Shown here: one piece after another, positions 16,162 to 25,331 of the stretch
Position numbering within the stretch: position 1 is the first letter of the stretch
Layout: the number at the start of each line of letters is the position of its first letter
DNA from: Paracoccaceae bacterium
Lineage (GTDB): Bacteria > Pseudomonadota > Alphaproteobacteria > Rhodobacterales > Rhodobacteraceae
NCBI GenBank assembly: GCA_020637675.1
Contig: JACKKD010000001.1
Span: 558,001-622,000, forward strand
DNA length: 64,000 nt
Direction of reading: 5' to 3'
Program-made: the position numbers and the translations under genes
The notes under the pieces: generated by a model
Databases searched by the model: none
Told to the model about the DNA's origin: nothing
What the model saw: the letters and a program-made list of their open reading frames with translations, nothing else

Positions 16162-17358
16162 ATGATCGAAACGACGGACATCCTGATTTCGGGCGGCGGC
16201 GTCGCCGGGCTTACCGCAGCCGCGGCCTTCGGCTCGGCCGGGTTCCGGGTGATCTGCGTCGATCCCGCCCCCCCGGTCACGGAAGAAGCCGGGACGGGCG
16301 CCGACCTGCGCACGACCGCCTTTCTGCAACCCTCGCGTCGGGTGCTGGAGGCGGCCGGGCTCTGGGACCGTATCGCCCCCCATGGCGCGGCGCTCAGGAT
16401 CATGCGGATCGTCGATGCCGGGGGCGATCGGCCCGAACCCCGCATCGTCAAGGATTTCGACGCGGCCGAGATCGGCGACGAGCCCTTTGGCTGGAACTTC
16501 CCGAACTGGCTCCTGCGGCGCGAGACGGTGGCGCGGCTCGGCCTTCTGCCGAATGTAGCGTTCCGCCCGGGCATCGGTACGCGGGCGGTCTTCACCCGCG
16601 CGGGCGAGGCGCGCGTGACGCTTTCGGACGGCGGCCAGGTCTCGGCCCGGCTCCTCGTCGCTGCCGACGGACGGGCGAGCCCTGTGCGCGAGGCCGTGGG
16701 CATCGGCGTCAGGACCATCCGCTACGGCCAGAAGGCGCTGGCCTTCGCCGTCACGCACCCGATCCCGCACGACAACGTCTCGACCGAGATCCACCGCTCA
16801 GGGGGGCCCTTCACGCTGGTGCCGCTGCCCGATCGGCAGGGCTTGCCCTCCTCGGCCGTGGTGTGGATGGAACGGGGGCCCGAGGCCGTGCGACTCTCGA
16901 GCCTTCCGGTACCGGAGTTCGAACGGGAAATGTTCGCCCGTTCCGCGGGCATCTTCGGCCCCCTGACCCTTGTCACGCCGCGGTCGGTCTGGCCGATCAT
17001 CGCCCAAATCGCCGACCGCTTCGACGGCGAGCGGACAGCACTTCTGGCCGAGGCGGCGCATGTCGTGCCGCCGATCGGGGCGCAGGGCCTGAACATGTCG
17101 CTCGCCGATCTTGCCTGCCTGCTCGAGCTTGCCAAGGCATCGCCCGACCGTCTCGGCGACCGCGCCATGCTCACCGCCTACAACCGCCGCCGCTGGCCCG
17201 AGGTGAAGGCGCGGGTGACGGGCATCGACCTTCTCAACCGCGCGTCGATGCTGTCGGCACAGCCGCTCCGCGACCTGCGGGCGGGGGCGCTCAATGCGCT
17301 CTACTCGCTGAAACCGGTGCGCGCCACGCTGATGAAGGCCGGGCTCGGGATGCGCTGA
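16162..17358 (+). CDS. ubiH: UbiH-type FAD-dependent monooxygenase (ubiquinone synthesis family)
   Basis: A 398-residue class A flavin monooxygenase of the UbiH/UbiF/COQ6 family, which hydroxylates the ubiquinone precursor ring. The N-terminus has the dinucleotide fold ILISGGGVAGLTAAAAFGSA. The NAD(P)H-linked DG motif appears as LLVAADGRASPVREA. The third flavin motif reads LLAEAAHVVPPIGAQGLNMS, where the common GDAAH is AEAAH. Members of this family with different ring positions are hard to tell apart, so the symbol is tentative. The stop codon directly abuts the opposing stop of the aminotransferase gene. Confidence 0.85.
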   Translation: MIETTDILISGGGVAGLTAAAAFGSAGFRVICVDPAPPVTEEAGTGADLRTTAFLQPSRRVLEAAGLWDRIAPHGAALRIMRIVDAGGDRPEPRIVKDFDAAEIGDEPFGWNFPNWLLRRETVARLGLLPNVAFRPGIGTRAVFTRAGEARVTLSDGGQVSARLLVAADGRASPVREAVGIGVRTIRYGQKALAFAVTHPIPHDNVSTEIHRSGGPFTLVPLPDRQGLPSSAVVWMERGPEAVRLSSLPVPEFEREMFARSAGIFGPLTLVTPRSVWPIIAQIADRFDGERTALLAEAAHVVPPIGAQGLNMSLADLACLLELAKASPDRLGDRAMLTAYNRRRWPEVKARVTGIDLLNRASMLSAQPLRDLRAGALNALYSLKPVRATLMKAGLGMR

Positions 17359-18489
17359 TCAGCCAAGTGCTGCGTCGAGCGCCCGCTTGACCCGCGCCAC
17401 GGTGCCGTCCACGTCGTAGAGCTTGTCGAGCCCGAAAAGGCCGAGGCGGAAGCTGCGATACGCCTCGCCCTCGCCCACCTGCAGCGGCACACCGGCGGCG
17501 ATCTGGATCCCCTTTGCCAGAAACTTCCTGCCGTTCTGGATGTCCGGATCGTCGGTGAAGCTGACGACCACGCCCGGCGCGCCGAAGCCCTCGGCCGCGA
17601 CCGACCGGATGCCGCGCGAGGCAAGTTCCGCCCGCACCGCGTTGCCGAGCTTCCACTGTGCCTCGCGCAGACGCTCGAACCCGTAATCCCTCGTCTCGAC
17701 CATCGTGTCGCGGAAGGCCCGAAGCGCATCCGTCGGCATGGTCGCGTGATAGGCGTGACCGCCTGCCTCATAGGCCGCCATGATCTGGCGCCATTTCTTC
17801 AGGTCCAGCGCGAAGCTCGACGAGGTCGTGCCCTCCATCCGGTCAAGCGCCGCCTGCGAGAACATGACAAGCCCCGCCGAGGGCGAGGCCGACCAGCCCT
17901 TTTGCGGCGCGGAGATCAGGACATCGACGCCGATTTCCTTCATGTCCACCCAGACGCAACCGCTCGCGATGCAGTCCAGCACGAAGAGCGCGCCGGCTTC
18001 GTGCGCCGCCTTGGCCAGCGCCTTGAGATAATCGTCGGGCAGGATCATCCCCGACGCGGTTTCGACATGGGGCGCGAAGACGAGATCGGGCTTCACCTCT
18101 GCGATCTTCGCCGCCACCCCCTCGATCGGCGCGGGCGCGAAGGCGGCGTCGGCGGCATTGCCCGTCCGCCGCGCCATCTCGACGAAGGTCTCGCCCGCGA
18201 AGCCGCCGGCCTCGAAAATCTGGCTCCAGCGGTAGGAGAACCAGCCGTTGCGCACGATCAGCGCCCTTGCCCCGCCACCGAACTGGCGCGCCACCGCCTC
18301 CATTGCAAAGGTGCCGCCGCCGGGAACAAGGGCGACGGCTTCGGCATGGTAGACCTCGCGCAGGGTCGCCGCGATGTCGCGCATCACCTGCTGGAAGGCC
18401 GCGCTCATGTGATTGAGCGAGCGGTCGGTGAATACGACCGAGAATTCCTCGAGCCCGTCCGGGTCGATTGTGGGAAGAAGTGCTGGCAT
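17359..18489 (-). CDS. Class V PLP-dependent aminotransferase (alanine-glyoxylate/serine-pyruvate type)
   Basis: The start MPALLPTIDPD has GGAGGATTCC before it and gives 376 residues. The phosphopyridoxal lysine is in SAPQKGWSASP. The PLP-phosphate region is VPGGGTFAMEA, the ring-contact Asp is in FVLDCIASG, and the carboxylate-binding Arg is probably in SFRLGLFGLD. This is the small-substrate branch of class V that includes alanine-glyoxylate, serine-glyoxylate and related transaminases; the amino donor cannot be told. It is followed upstream, on the same strand, by two Lrp regulators, which may sense an amino acid it uses. Confidence 0.87.
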   Translation of the reverse strand: MPALLPTIDPDGLEEFSVVFTDRSLNHMSAAFQQVMRDIAATLREVYHAEAVALVPGGGTFAMEAVARQFGGGARALIVRNGWFSYRWSQIFEAGGFAGETFVEMARRTGNAADAAFAPAPIEGVAAKIAEVKPDLVFAPHVETASGMILPDDYLKALAKAAHEAGALFVLDCIASGCVWVDMKEIGVDVLISAPQKGWSASPSAGLVMFSQAALDRMEGTTSSSFALDLKKWRQIMAAYEAGGHAYHATMPTDALRAFRDTMVETRDYGFERLREAQWKLGNAVRAELASRGIRSVAAEGFGAPGVVVSFTDDPDIQNGRKFLAKGIQIAAGVPLQVGEGEAYRSFRLGLFGLDKLYDVDGTVARVKRALDAALG

Positions 18490-18561
18490 GGAATCCTCCT
18501 GTACCGTTGCAACCGGAGTAGCGCAGCCCCGGCCCGGAGGCAAAGCCGAAGCGCATCGGGG

Positions 18562-19020
18562 TCAGCCTAGCGGGCCGGGGCGGCGTTCCTCGCCGAGCAG
18601 GACATTGGCCTCCACATTGCCGATGCCGGGAAGGGTCATGATCCGGCGGCGGAGCACACGCTCGAAATCGGCAAGGTCGCGGGCGCTGACGCGAAGCCGG
18701 TAGTCGTAAAGCCCGAGGACGTGCTGGACGACCTGAACCTCGGGGATCGCGGCCACTGCACGCTCGAAATCCTCGAGCCCGACGCGGCCCTTGGTGGCGA
18801 GCTTGACGCCGAGAAAGACGGTGACGCCGAAACCGAGCCTTTCGGCATCGAGATCGACACGCCGCCCGGCGAGGATGCCCGCCGCTTCGAGCCGCCGGAT
18901 GCGGCGCCAGGCGGCGGGCTGCGACAGCCCCAGCGCGCGGCCGATGGCGCCCGCGCTTCTCGTGGCGTCGGCCACGAGGGCGCGCAGGATGGCGCGGTCG
19001 GTATCGTCGAGGTCGATCAC
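18562..19020 (-). CDS. Lrp/AsnC family regulator (second of a tandem pair)
   Basis: 152 residues: helix-turn-helix at 1-60 (LDDTDRAILRALVADATRSA, then GLSQPAAWRRIRRLEAAGIL) and a RAM ligand-binding domain from 65 on, ending MTLPGIGNVEANVLLGE. Its ATG overlaps the stop of the upstream Lrp gene by four bases, so the two are translated in coupling. The two proteins are clearly paralogous but distant, so they could form separate or mixed oligomers. Lrp proteins respond to amino acids, and the next units are an aminotransferase and ilvC. Confidence 0.93.
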   Translation of the reverse strand: MIDLDDTDRAILRALVADATRSAGAIGRALGLSQPAAWRRIRRLEAAGILAGRRVDLDAERLGFGVTVFLGVKLATKGRVGLEDFERAVAAIPEVQVVQHVLGLYDYRLRVSARDLADFERVLRRRIMTLPGIGNVEANVLLGEERRPGPLG

Positions 19021-19475
19021 AGCGGCAGGCTCCCGGTGTCCTTGATCGTGGAGACGAGCATCAGGCTTTCGATGTCGGCGATATGCGGCAGGGTCAGGAT
19101 GCGGTCGCGGTAGATGTGCTGGTAATGTCCCATGTCGCGGGCGATCACGTTCAGCCGCACGTCGACGCGGCCGAGGAAGGTCTGGATCTCGATCACCTCG
19201 GGCACGTCACGCGCGGCGGCAAGGAACTCGTCGAAGGCGCGCGGATGGGTCTTGTCGAGGGTGAAGCGAAGCGAGACTTCCACCGCCCAGCCCAGGCGCC
19301 GCCAGTCGATCACGGCGTGCTGCCCTTTCAGGATGCCGGCCTCGGCCAGCCGTTCGAGCCGCCGCCAGCAGGTCGCGGCGGTCACGCCGGCCCGCTCGGC
19401 CAGTTCGGCGGTCGCAAGGCCGGGATCGGCCAGAAGCTGGCGGAGGATGCGTCGGTCGGTGTCGTCGATATGCAT
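19017..19475 (-). CDS. Lrp/AsnC family regulator (first of a tandem pair, divergent from ilvC)
   Basis: 152 residues with the Lrp plan: MHIDDTDRRILRQLLADPGL and AGVTAATCWRRLERLAEAGI in the helix-turn-helix, then the RAM domain ending ILTLPHIADIESLMLVSTIK. It is divergent from ilvC across 127 bases, the classic position for a regulator of a branched-chain amino-acid gene. Its own promoter and that of ilvC must share the AT-richer spacer. Control of ilvC by leucine or a related effector is inference from position. Confidence 0.93.
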   Translation of the reverse strand: MHIDDTDRRILRQLLADPGLATAELAERAGVTAATCWRRLERLAEAGILKGQHAVIDWRRLGWAVEVSLRFTLDKTHPRAFDEFLAAARDVPEVIEIQTFLGRVDVRLNVIARDMGHYQHIYRDRILTLPHIADIESLMLVSTIKDTGSLPL

Positions 19476-19602
19476 GAAAATTATGGAAATGACCTATTTC
19501 GCGAATGGCTTTTCGCATATCGTCCAGGTTTCGTCAAACTTTGCGCCGGAAATCCCCGCCCTGTCTCTATGCTGCCGCCAGCAACGGAGAAAGGACCACG
19601 CC
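19476..19602. promoter_or_regulatory. Divergent Lrp/ilvC promoter region
   Basis: This 127-base spacer is visibly richer in A and T than its surroundings. It contains the palindrome TTCGCGAA at 19498-19505 and a nearby TTTTCGCA (from 19510), giving two phased half-site-like elements. They are candidates for Lrp binding. GGAGAAAGGA just upstream of the ilvC ATG is its ribosome site. Confidence 0.45.
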
Positions 19603-20625
<1,023 letters not shown>

Positions 20626-20632
20626 CGCGGCT

Positions 20633-20662
20633 GCGAAGGGCCGGGAACAGCCGGCCCTTCGC
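20633..20662 (+). terminator. Terminator hairpin after ilvC
   Basis: GCGAAGGGCCGG and CCGGCCCTTCGC form a perfect 12-bp stem with a six-base loop, eight bases past the ilvC stop. There is no T-run. It also faces the end of the minus-strand photolyase-like remnant and could serve both. Confidence 0.75.
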
Positions 20663-20664
20663 GC

Positions 20665-20908
20665 TCACGGCCTCTCGCCCGCGTCGCGCCGCGTGAGGAC
20701 CGTTTCGGCCCCCCTCAGGATCGCGGTCTGCTCCGCCTCGTGCCGCTTCTGCCAGCCGCGCCAGATCACCGCCATGCGGGGATGGGCGCCGAGGCGCACG
20801 CAGTGGCGTTCGGGAAAATGCCAGCATGGCGCTGTGAAGGAACAGGCCCCCGGGCCTGCACTGGGTCTTGGCGGGGTCACCGAGGACGAGGACGCGACGC
20901 GGCCTCAC
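20665..20908 (-). pseudogene. Remnant of a photolyase/cryptochrome-like (PhrB-type) gene
   Basis: Starting from a GTG that overlaps the stop of the upstream SDR gene, the frame reads VRPRRVLVLGDPAKTQ, which resembles the conserved start (LILVLGDQL) of cryptochrome/photolyase-like proteins. In another frame the same stretch then reads ACSFTAPCWHFPERHCVRLG and AHPRMAVIWRGWQKR up to a natural stop, which resembles the C-terminal region of that family (ACPFN..YW.F..RH..RL..NPRM). The intervening roughly 400 residues are absent. An internal deletion with loss of frame explains both pieces. The SDR neighbour is commonly adjacent to such genes in this family, which supports the call. Confidence 0.55.
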
Positions 20909-21567
20909 CAAGGGATCGGCTTTCCGGCATAGTCGAAGAATCCGCCACTGTCTGCAGGGTCGAGAGAATCGAGGACGTCGACAAGCCGGGCAGCCGCGAC
21001 CGAAGGCGGATCGGACGGCAGCGCACCGCCGTATTTCAGCGACAGTGGCGTGGCCACGTGACCGGGATGGAGCGCAGCGATCACGGCACGGGGATGTGTC
21101 CGGGAAATCTCGACCGCGGCCGTGCGCAGAAGCTGGTTCAACGCCGCCTTGGCGGCCCGGTAGCTGTACCAGCCGCCGAGCCGGTTGTCGCCGATGGAGC
21201 CGACGCGGGCCGAGAGCGCGGCGAAGCGGCAGTCGGCATCGCGCGGCATGAGGCGGAGGGCGTGCTTGAGGACGAGGGCGGGCCCCGCCGCGTTCAGCGT
21301 GAACTGCCCCGCCATGGCTTCGGCCGAGAGCGCACGAAGGCTCTTCTCCGGCGGGGCATCCTGAAGCTCGAGCGCCCCGGTCGCCACGAAGATGCGGTCG
21401 AAGGGACCTTCGAGCGCGTCGAGCGTTCGTTCGATGCTGGCCTCGTCGGTGAGGTCGAGGCCATCGTCGCGCCGCGACACTCCCCTAACCTTGGCCCCGC
21501 GCGCCGCATAAGCGGCGCCGAGCGCCGCTCCGATCCCGCCGCTGCTGCCGATCACCAGTACCCGCAT
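20905..21567 (-). CDS. Short-chain dehydrogenase/reductase, CsgA/C-factor-like
   Basis: A 220-residue SDR. The cofactor motif is VIGSSGGIGAALGAAYAARG, the catalytic Ser is in FAALSARVGSIGDN, and the Tyr-Lys pair is YSYRAAKAALN. It lacks a long C-terminal extension and resembles the C-factor (CsgA) group, whose substrates are mostly unknown. The start has the usual spacing after the small upstream gene. The downstream partner, overlapping by a few bases, is a broken photolyase-like gene, so the original operon has been partly lost. Confidence 0.88.
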   Translation of the reverse strand: MRVLVIGSSGGIGAALGAAYAARGAKVRGVSRRDDGLDLTDEASIERTLDALEGPFDRIFVATGALELQDAPPEKSLRALSAEAMAGQFTLNAAGPALVLKHALRLMPRDADCRFAALSARVGSIGDNRLGGWYSYRAAKAALNQLLRTAAVEISRTHPRAVIAALHPGHVATPLSLKYGGALPSDPPSVAAARLVDVLDSLDPADSGGFFDYAGKPIPW

Positions 21568-21636
21568 GACACGCGCTCCTGCTCCGCTGCCCCTGAAACG
21601 CAGGAGACGCGCCGTCGGATCACATTTCCGGGCAAT

Positions 21637-21843
21637 TCAGATGGACGTACCGCCCTCGCCGGCCACGCCGCAACTCCACCGGCGGACGCGGTATCCGGGA
21701 TGCTCCACCTGCCAGCGGGCGATTTCGGCCTGGCCCATGGTTACGCAGGCCATCACGGAGACATCTCGGGCATCGTAAAGCAGCGACACATCGTGGCAGC
21801 CGCCGCCACTGGCAAGACACACCGACACCAGAAGTTCGATCAT
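21637..21843 (-). CDS. Small conserved protein with N-terminal signal-like segment
   Basis: A 68-residue product, MIELLVSVCLASGGGCHDVS at its start, with AAGGAGG seven bases upstream. It contains four Cys (C9, C16, C33, C58) and several His. The ending with EHPGYRVRRWSCG resembles small unknown proteins of Rhodobacteraceae that I recall as ending ...EHP.W.I.RW.C. A short hydrophobic N-terminus suggests export, and the Cys could form disulfides in the periplasm. No function is known. Confidence 0.7.
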   Translation of the reverse strand: MIELLVSVCLASGGGCHDVSLLYDARDVSVMACVTMGQAEIARWQVEHPGYRVRRWSCGVAGEGGTSI

Positions 21844-21950
21844 CGCGGAGTCCTCCTTCCGCTCTGCGGCCCCGACCCCGATGGCGACAGGATCACCCAG
21901 GGAAGTGAACAGAAGATGGCCGTTCCGCGCAAGTTCCGTGGCGGGGCGCG

Positions 21951-23294
21951 TCAGACTGCCGCCTCGACGGCTGCGACGATCTCGCCCACCACCGCTGCCA
22001 GCAGGCCTTCGTCCTCACATTCCGCCATCACGCGGATCAGGGGTTCCGTGCCGGACTTGCGGATCAGGAGGCGGCCGGAGCTTTGCAGCCGAACTTCGGC
22101 TTCGGCAATCGCTTTACGAACATTTTCAGACGAAAGCGGCTCCTTTCCGATTGAATATCTGACATTCTTCAACATCTGCGGGACAATTTCGAACTGATGG
22201 ACAAGGTCGGAGGCGCGCCTGCCCTCCTCCACCATCGCCGCGAGGAAGTGGAGCGATGCCAGAAGTCCGTCGCCGGTCGTGGCGTAATCCGTCATCACGA
22301 TGTGGCCGGACTGCTCGCCGCCGAGGTTGAACCCGCCCTCGCGCATCTTCTCGACGACGTAGCGGTCACCGACCGCCGCGCGTTCGAGGCGCAGGCCCCG
22401 TGAAGAAAGAAAGCGCTCGAGACCGAGGTTGGACATGACGCTGGCGACGAGCGTGCGGTGGCGCAACCGGTCCTCGGCCGCCCATCGCGCCGCCAGAAGC
22501 GCCATGATCTGATCGCCATCGGCCACGCGGCCCTTTTCGTCGATGATCATGACCCGGTCGGCATCGCCATCAAGGCAGATGCCCACATCCGCGCCATGCG
22601 CCACGACCGTCTCCGCCGCCAGCCGCGTATCCGTCGAGCCGCATTTCTCGTTGATGTTGAGGCCGTTCGGGCTCACGCCGACGGGAATGATCTCGGCCCC
22701 AAGCTCCCACAGCACCTCGGGGGCGGTCTTGTAGGCCGCGCCGTTGGCGCAATCGATCACCACCTTCAACCCTTCGAAACTGCGGCCGGATTGCAGCGTG
22801 GACTTCACCCGCTCGGTATAGCGGAAGCGGCCGTCGTCGATCCGCTTGGCGCGGCCGATATTCACCGCCTGGGCGGGCTCCACTCCCACATCCACCAGAT
22901 GCTCGATCTCGAGTTCCGCCTCGTCCGACAGCTTGAACCCGTCGGGACCAAAGAACTTGATCCCGTTATCGTGGTGGGGATTGTGGCTGGCCGAGATCAT
23001 CACACCGACATCGGCGCGGAGCGATGTGGTCAGCATCCCCACCGCGGGCGTCGGCACGGGGCCGAGGAGGAAGACGTTCATGCCGGTCGAGGTGAAACCC
23101 GCCGTCAGCGCGTTCTCGAACATGTAGCCCGAGAGGCGCGTATCCTTGCCGATCACCACGCGATGCGCGGCCGAACCGTCACGGCGGAAATACCGCCCCG
23201 CCGCCGCCCCCAGGCGCAGCGCCATTTCAGCGGTCATCGGATGGATATTCGCGGTCCCCCGAACGCCGTCGGTGCCGAAAAGCTTCCTGCTCAT
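21951..23294 (-). CDS. glmM: Phosphoglucosamine mutase
   Basis: GlmM converts glucosamine-6-phosphate to glucosamine-1-phosphate for UDP-GlcNAc, hence peptidoglycan and lipopolysaccharide. At 447 residues it has the four-domain phosphohexomutase plan: RKLFGTDGVRG at the start, the phosphoserine S103 in ISASHNPHHDNG, the Mg loop DGDADR, the sugar-binding GGEQSGH, and the phosphate-binding RKSGTEPLIRV near the end. Its ATG overlaps the stop of folP by four bases, the well-known folP-glmM pairing. Confidence 0.97.
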   Translation of the reverse strand: MSRKLFGTDGVRGTANIHPMTAEMALRLGAAAGRYFRRDGSAAHRVVIGKDTRLSGYMFENALTAGFTSTGMNVFLLGPVPTPAVGMLTTSLRADVGVMISASHNPHHDNGIKFFGPDGFKLSDEAELEIEHLVDVGVEPAQAVNIGRAKRIDDGRFRYTERVKSTLQSGRSFEGLKVVIDCANGAAYKTAPEVLWELGAEIIPVGVSPNGLNINEKCGSTDTRLAAETVVAHGADVGICLDGDADRVMIIDEKGRVADGDQIMALLAARWAAEDRLRHRTLVASVMSNLGLERFLSSRGLRLERAAVGDRYVVEKMREGGFNLGGEQSGHIVMTDYATTGDGLLASLHFLAAMVEEGRRASDLVHQFEIVPQMLKNVRYSIGKEPLSSENVRKAIAEAEVRLQSSGRLLIRKSGTEPLIRVMAECEDEGLLAAVVGEIVAAVEAAV

Positions 23295-24313
23295 GGGTCT
23301 TCTCCGAACGTCACCGCCTGCCAGAGGCGGAGCGCCTGCTTGGTTTCGACTGTATCATGGACGCGGTGGATCTGCACGCCCTGGGCGACGCCGGCGAGCG
23401 TCACGGCGATGGTGCCGGGCCCACGCAGATCGGCCCGGCCCTCCGCCGCGCCGCCGCCATAGGTGCCGATGAAGCGCTTGCGCGAGGCGCCGAGCAGGAT
23501 CGGCAGCCCGAGTCCGTGAAAGAGCGAGAGCCCGCGCAGGAGCGTCACGTTGTGCGCGGCGGTCTTGCCGAAGCCGATGCCGGGGTCGATGACGATGCGC
23601 TCGCGGGCGATGCCCGCGCTCTCGGCCGCCGCGATGCGCGCCACGCACCAGTCGTAGACGTCGAGCAGCACGTTGTCGTAACGCGGGTCGGCCTGCATCG
23701 TGGCGGGCGTGCCCTGCGCATGCATCAGGCAGATGGGCGCCTGCCGGGTTGCGACGAGCGGCGCAAGACCGGGATCGTAGGTCAGCGCCGCGACGTCGTT
23801 CACCATGTCGGCGCCGGCGTCGAGGGCCGCGAGGGCGACCGCGGCCTTGCGGGTATCGATCGAGACGGGCGTGGGGAGTCCGCCGGCGCGAAACGCCGCG
23901 ATCACCGGCGCGGTGCGGGCGATTTCGGCCTCGGGGTCGACGTCGGCCGAGCCCGGCCGGGTGCTCTCGCCGCCGATGTCGAGGATGTCGGCCCCGTCCG
24001 CAGCCATGGCGCGCGCGCGGGCGAGCGCGTGCTCCGGCGCGAGGAAGCGGCCCCCGTCGGAAAAGCTGTCGGGCGTGACGTTGAGTATCCCCATGAGCCG
24101 GGGCCGGTCCAGCGGCAGGCGCGCCAGCGCCGGGCGCGGCGCGGTGAGGCGGGCGAGAAACTCGCCGGGCAGGTCCCGCGCAGCGACGAGGCCCTGCGAG
24201 CCGGCGCGGGTCAGATGCTCGGCCCGGTCGAACCAGCACCAGCCCCCGGCAAGGGGCAGCGCGCCGGGCGTGCGGGCGGGATCGGTCATGGCGACAGGGC
24301 GGAAGTAGTCCAT
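23291..24313 (-). CDS. folP: Dihydropteroate synthase
   Basis: FolP joins 4-aminobenzoate to the pterin diphosphate in folate synthesis and is the sulfonamide target. From MDYFRPVAMTD (GAGGCGGG upstream) it has 340 residues, longer than the usual 270-290 because of about 75 N-terminal residues before the barrel. The first signature is LMGILNVTPDSFSDGG, the second is DILDIGGESTRPGS, with DPGIGFGKT and the C-terminal HDT/R region VQIHRVHDT. It lies between folB and glmM in one operon. The exact start is uncertain. Confidence 0.95.
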   Translation of the reverse strand: MDYFRPVAMTDPARTPGALPLAGGWCWFDRAEHLTRAGSQGLVAARDLPGEFLARLTAPRPALARLPLDRPRLMGILNVTPDSFSDGGRFLAPEHALARARAMAADGADILDIGGESTRPGSADVDPEAEIARTAPVIAAFRAGGLPTPVSIDTRKAAVALAALDAGADMVNDVAALTYDPGLAPLVATRQAPICLMHAQGTPATMQADPRYDNVLLDVYDWCVARIAAAESAGIARERIVIDPGIGFGKTAAHNVTLLRGLSLFHGLGLPILLGASRKRFIGTYGGGAAEGRADLRGPGTIAVTLAGVAQGVQIHRVHDTVETKQALRLWQAVTFGEDP

Positions 24314-24357
24314 GCCCGCCTCATGGCGCGGGTCACGCAGGGATGCAAGCGGCGGGC

Positions 24358-25242
24358 TCAGGCGTAGCGGACCGGCACGCGACAACCCGCCGGGATTGCA
24401 ACAGCGCCGTGAGCGCCGCCGTGGACGACCAAAGCGTCGGCATCGAGCAGGTCGGCGAGCCAGGCCGCGAGCGCGACTGGCTCCGCCGTGTCGGGCGCGC
24501 CGGGCGTGTCGAGGACGAGCTTCGCCGGTGCCCAGACCACGCGCCGTCCGCGTTTCAACGCCCAGTCGAGCTCGGTCCGCGTGGCGACCACCGAAAGCGC
24601 CGGGTCCCGCGCGGCGAGCGACCAGGCGGCCTGTTCGAGCGCGAGGAGCGCGACGTGGCGGCGGGCCTCTGAAGTGGCAACCGGCGGCAGTGGCAGGCCC
24701 GGCGCCGGTGCCACGACTACGGCGGGCCCCTCGACCCGTGCCGGCAGCACTGGCCGCAGCAGGAGATGCACGGCCGCGCGGGGTCCCTGCCCGGTTTCCC
24801 GGGCGGCGGGGGCCGCCGACCGGTCTCGCACGATCTCGACGCCGAGCGCGCCCGGAACCAGGTCGAGCTTCTCGATCCTGAGGAAGACGCGCGCGGCCTG
24901 CGGCGCGGCGAGGATGCGCGCGGCGATCCGTTCCGCCAGCGTTTCGAGAAGGTTCAGGCGCTCTGCCGCAAGCTCGGCCGCGATGGCCTCGGTCAGCCGG
25001 TCGTAGGAAAGGATCCGGTCCACGTCGTCTTCAGCGCCGGATTCCTGCGCCCCTGCCGGCGCAAGTTCGACGACAACGTTGAAGCGCAGCCTTTGACCAT
25101 GCCCGCGCTCGTGCTGAAAGGCGCCGATCTCGGCTGTGACGACGTGGTCGCGGAGCGACAGGCGATCGGGCGGGTTCGGGCCTTCCATGGCCCTGGCCCG
25201 CGCATCCAGCGCGCCGAAGGCGGGGGATCGGTCGTCGGTCAT
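24358..25242 (-). CDS. folB: Dihydroneopterin aldolase FolB with extra C-terminal domain
   Basis: Residues about 20-145 are FolB: DRLSLRDHVVTAEIGAFQHE, ILSYDRLTEAIAAEL, LNLLETLAERIAARIL and FLRIEKLDLVPGALGVEIVR. It would cleave dihydroneopterin to the hydroxymethyl pterin. Standard FolB is about 120 residues, but this protein has 294. The added C-terminal part (about 160-294) has a pattern (RGRRVVWAPAKLVLDTP, then ALAAWLADLLDADALVVHGG) that recalls amino-acid-kinase-fold proteins. The function of that part is unknown. It is followed by folP with a 44-base gap, so the two are likely cotranscribed. Confidence 0.85.
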   Translation of the reverse strand: MTDDRSPAFGALDARARAMEGPNPPDRLSLRDHVVTAEIGAFQHERGHGQRLRFNVVVELAPAGAQESGAEDDVDRILSYDRLTEAIAAELAAERLNLLETLAERIAARILAAPQAARVFLRIEKLDLVPGALGVEIVRDRSAAPAARETGQGPRAAVHLLLRPVLPARVEGPAVVVAPAPGLPLPPVATSEARRHVALLALEQAAWSLAARDPALSVVATRTELDWALKRGRRVVWAPAKLVLDTPGAPDTAEPVALAAWLADLLDADALVVHGGAHGAVAIPAGCRVPVRYA

Positions 25243-25331
25243 GCTCGCGCTCCGGCTCGGGTCGGGCCATCATAGCCGGATCGGCCGGGGCCGGAAGGCC
25301 ACAGACGGCGCAGCAGGCGCCGCCTGCGGCA

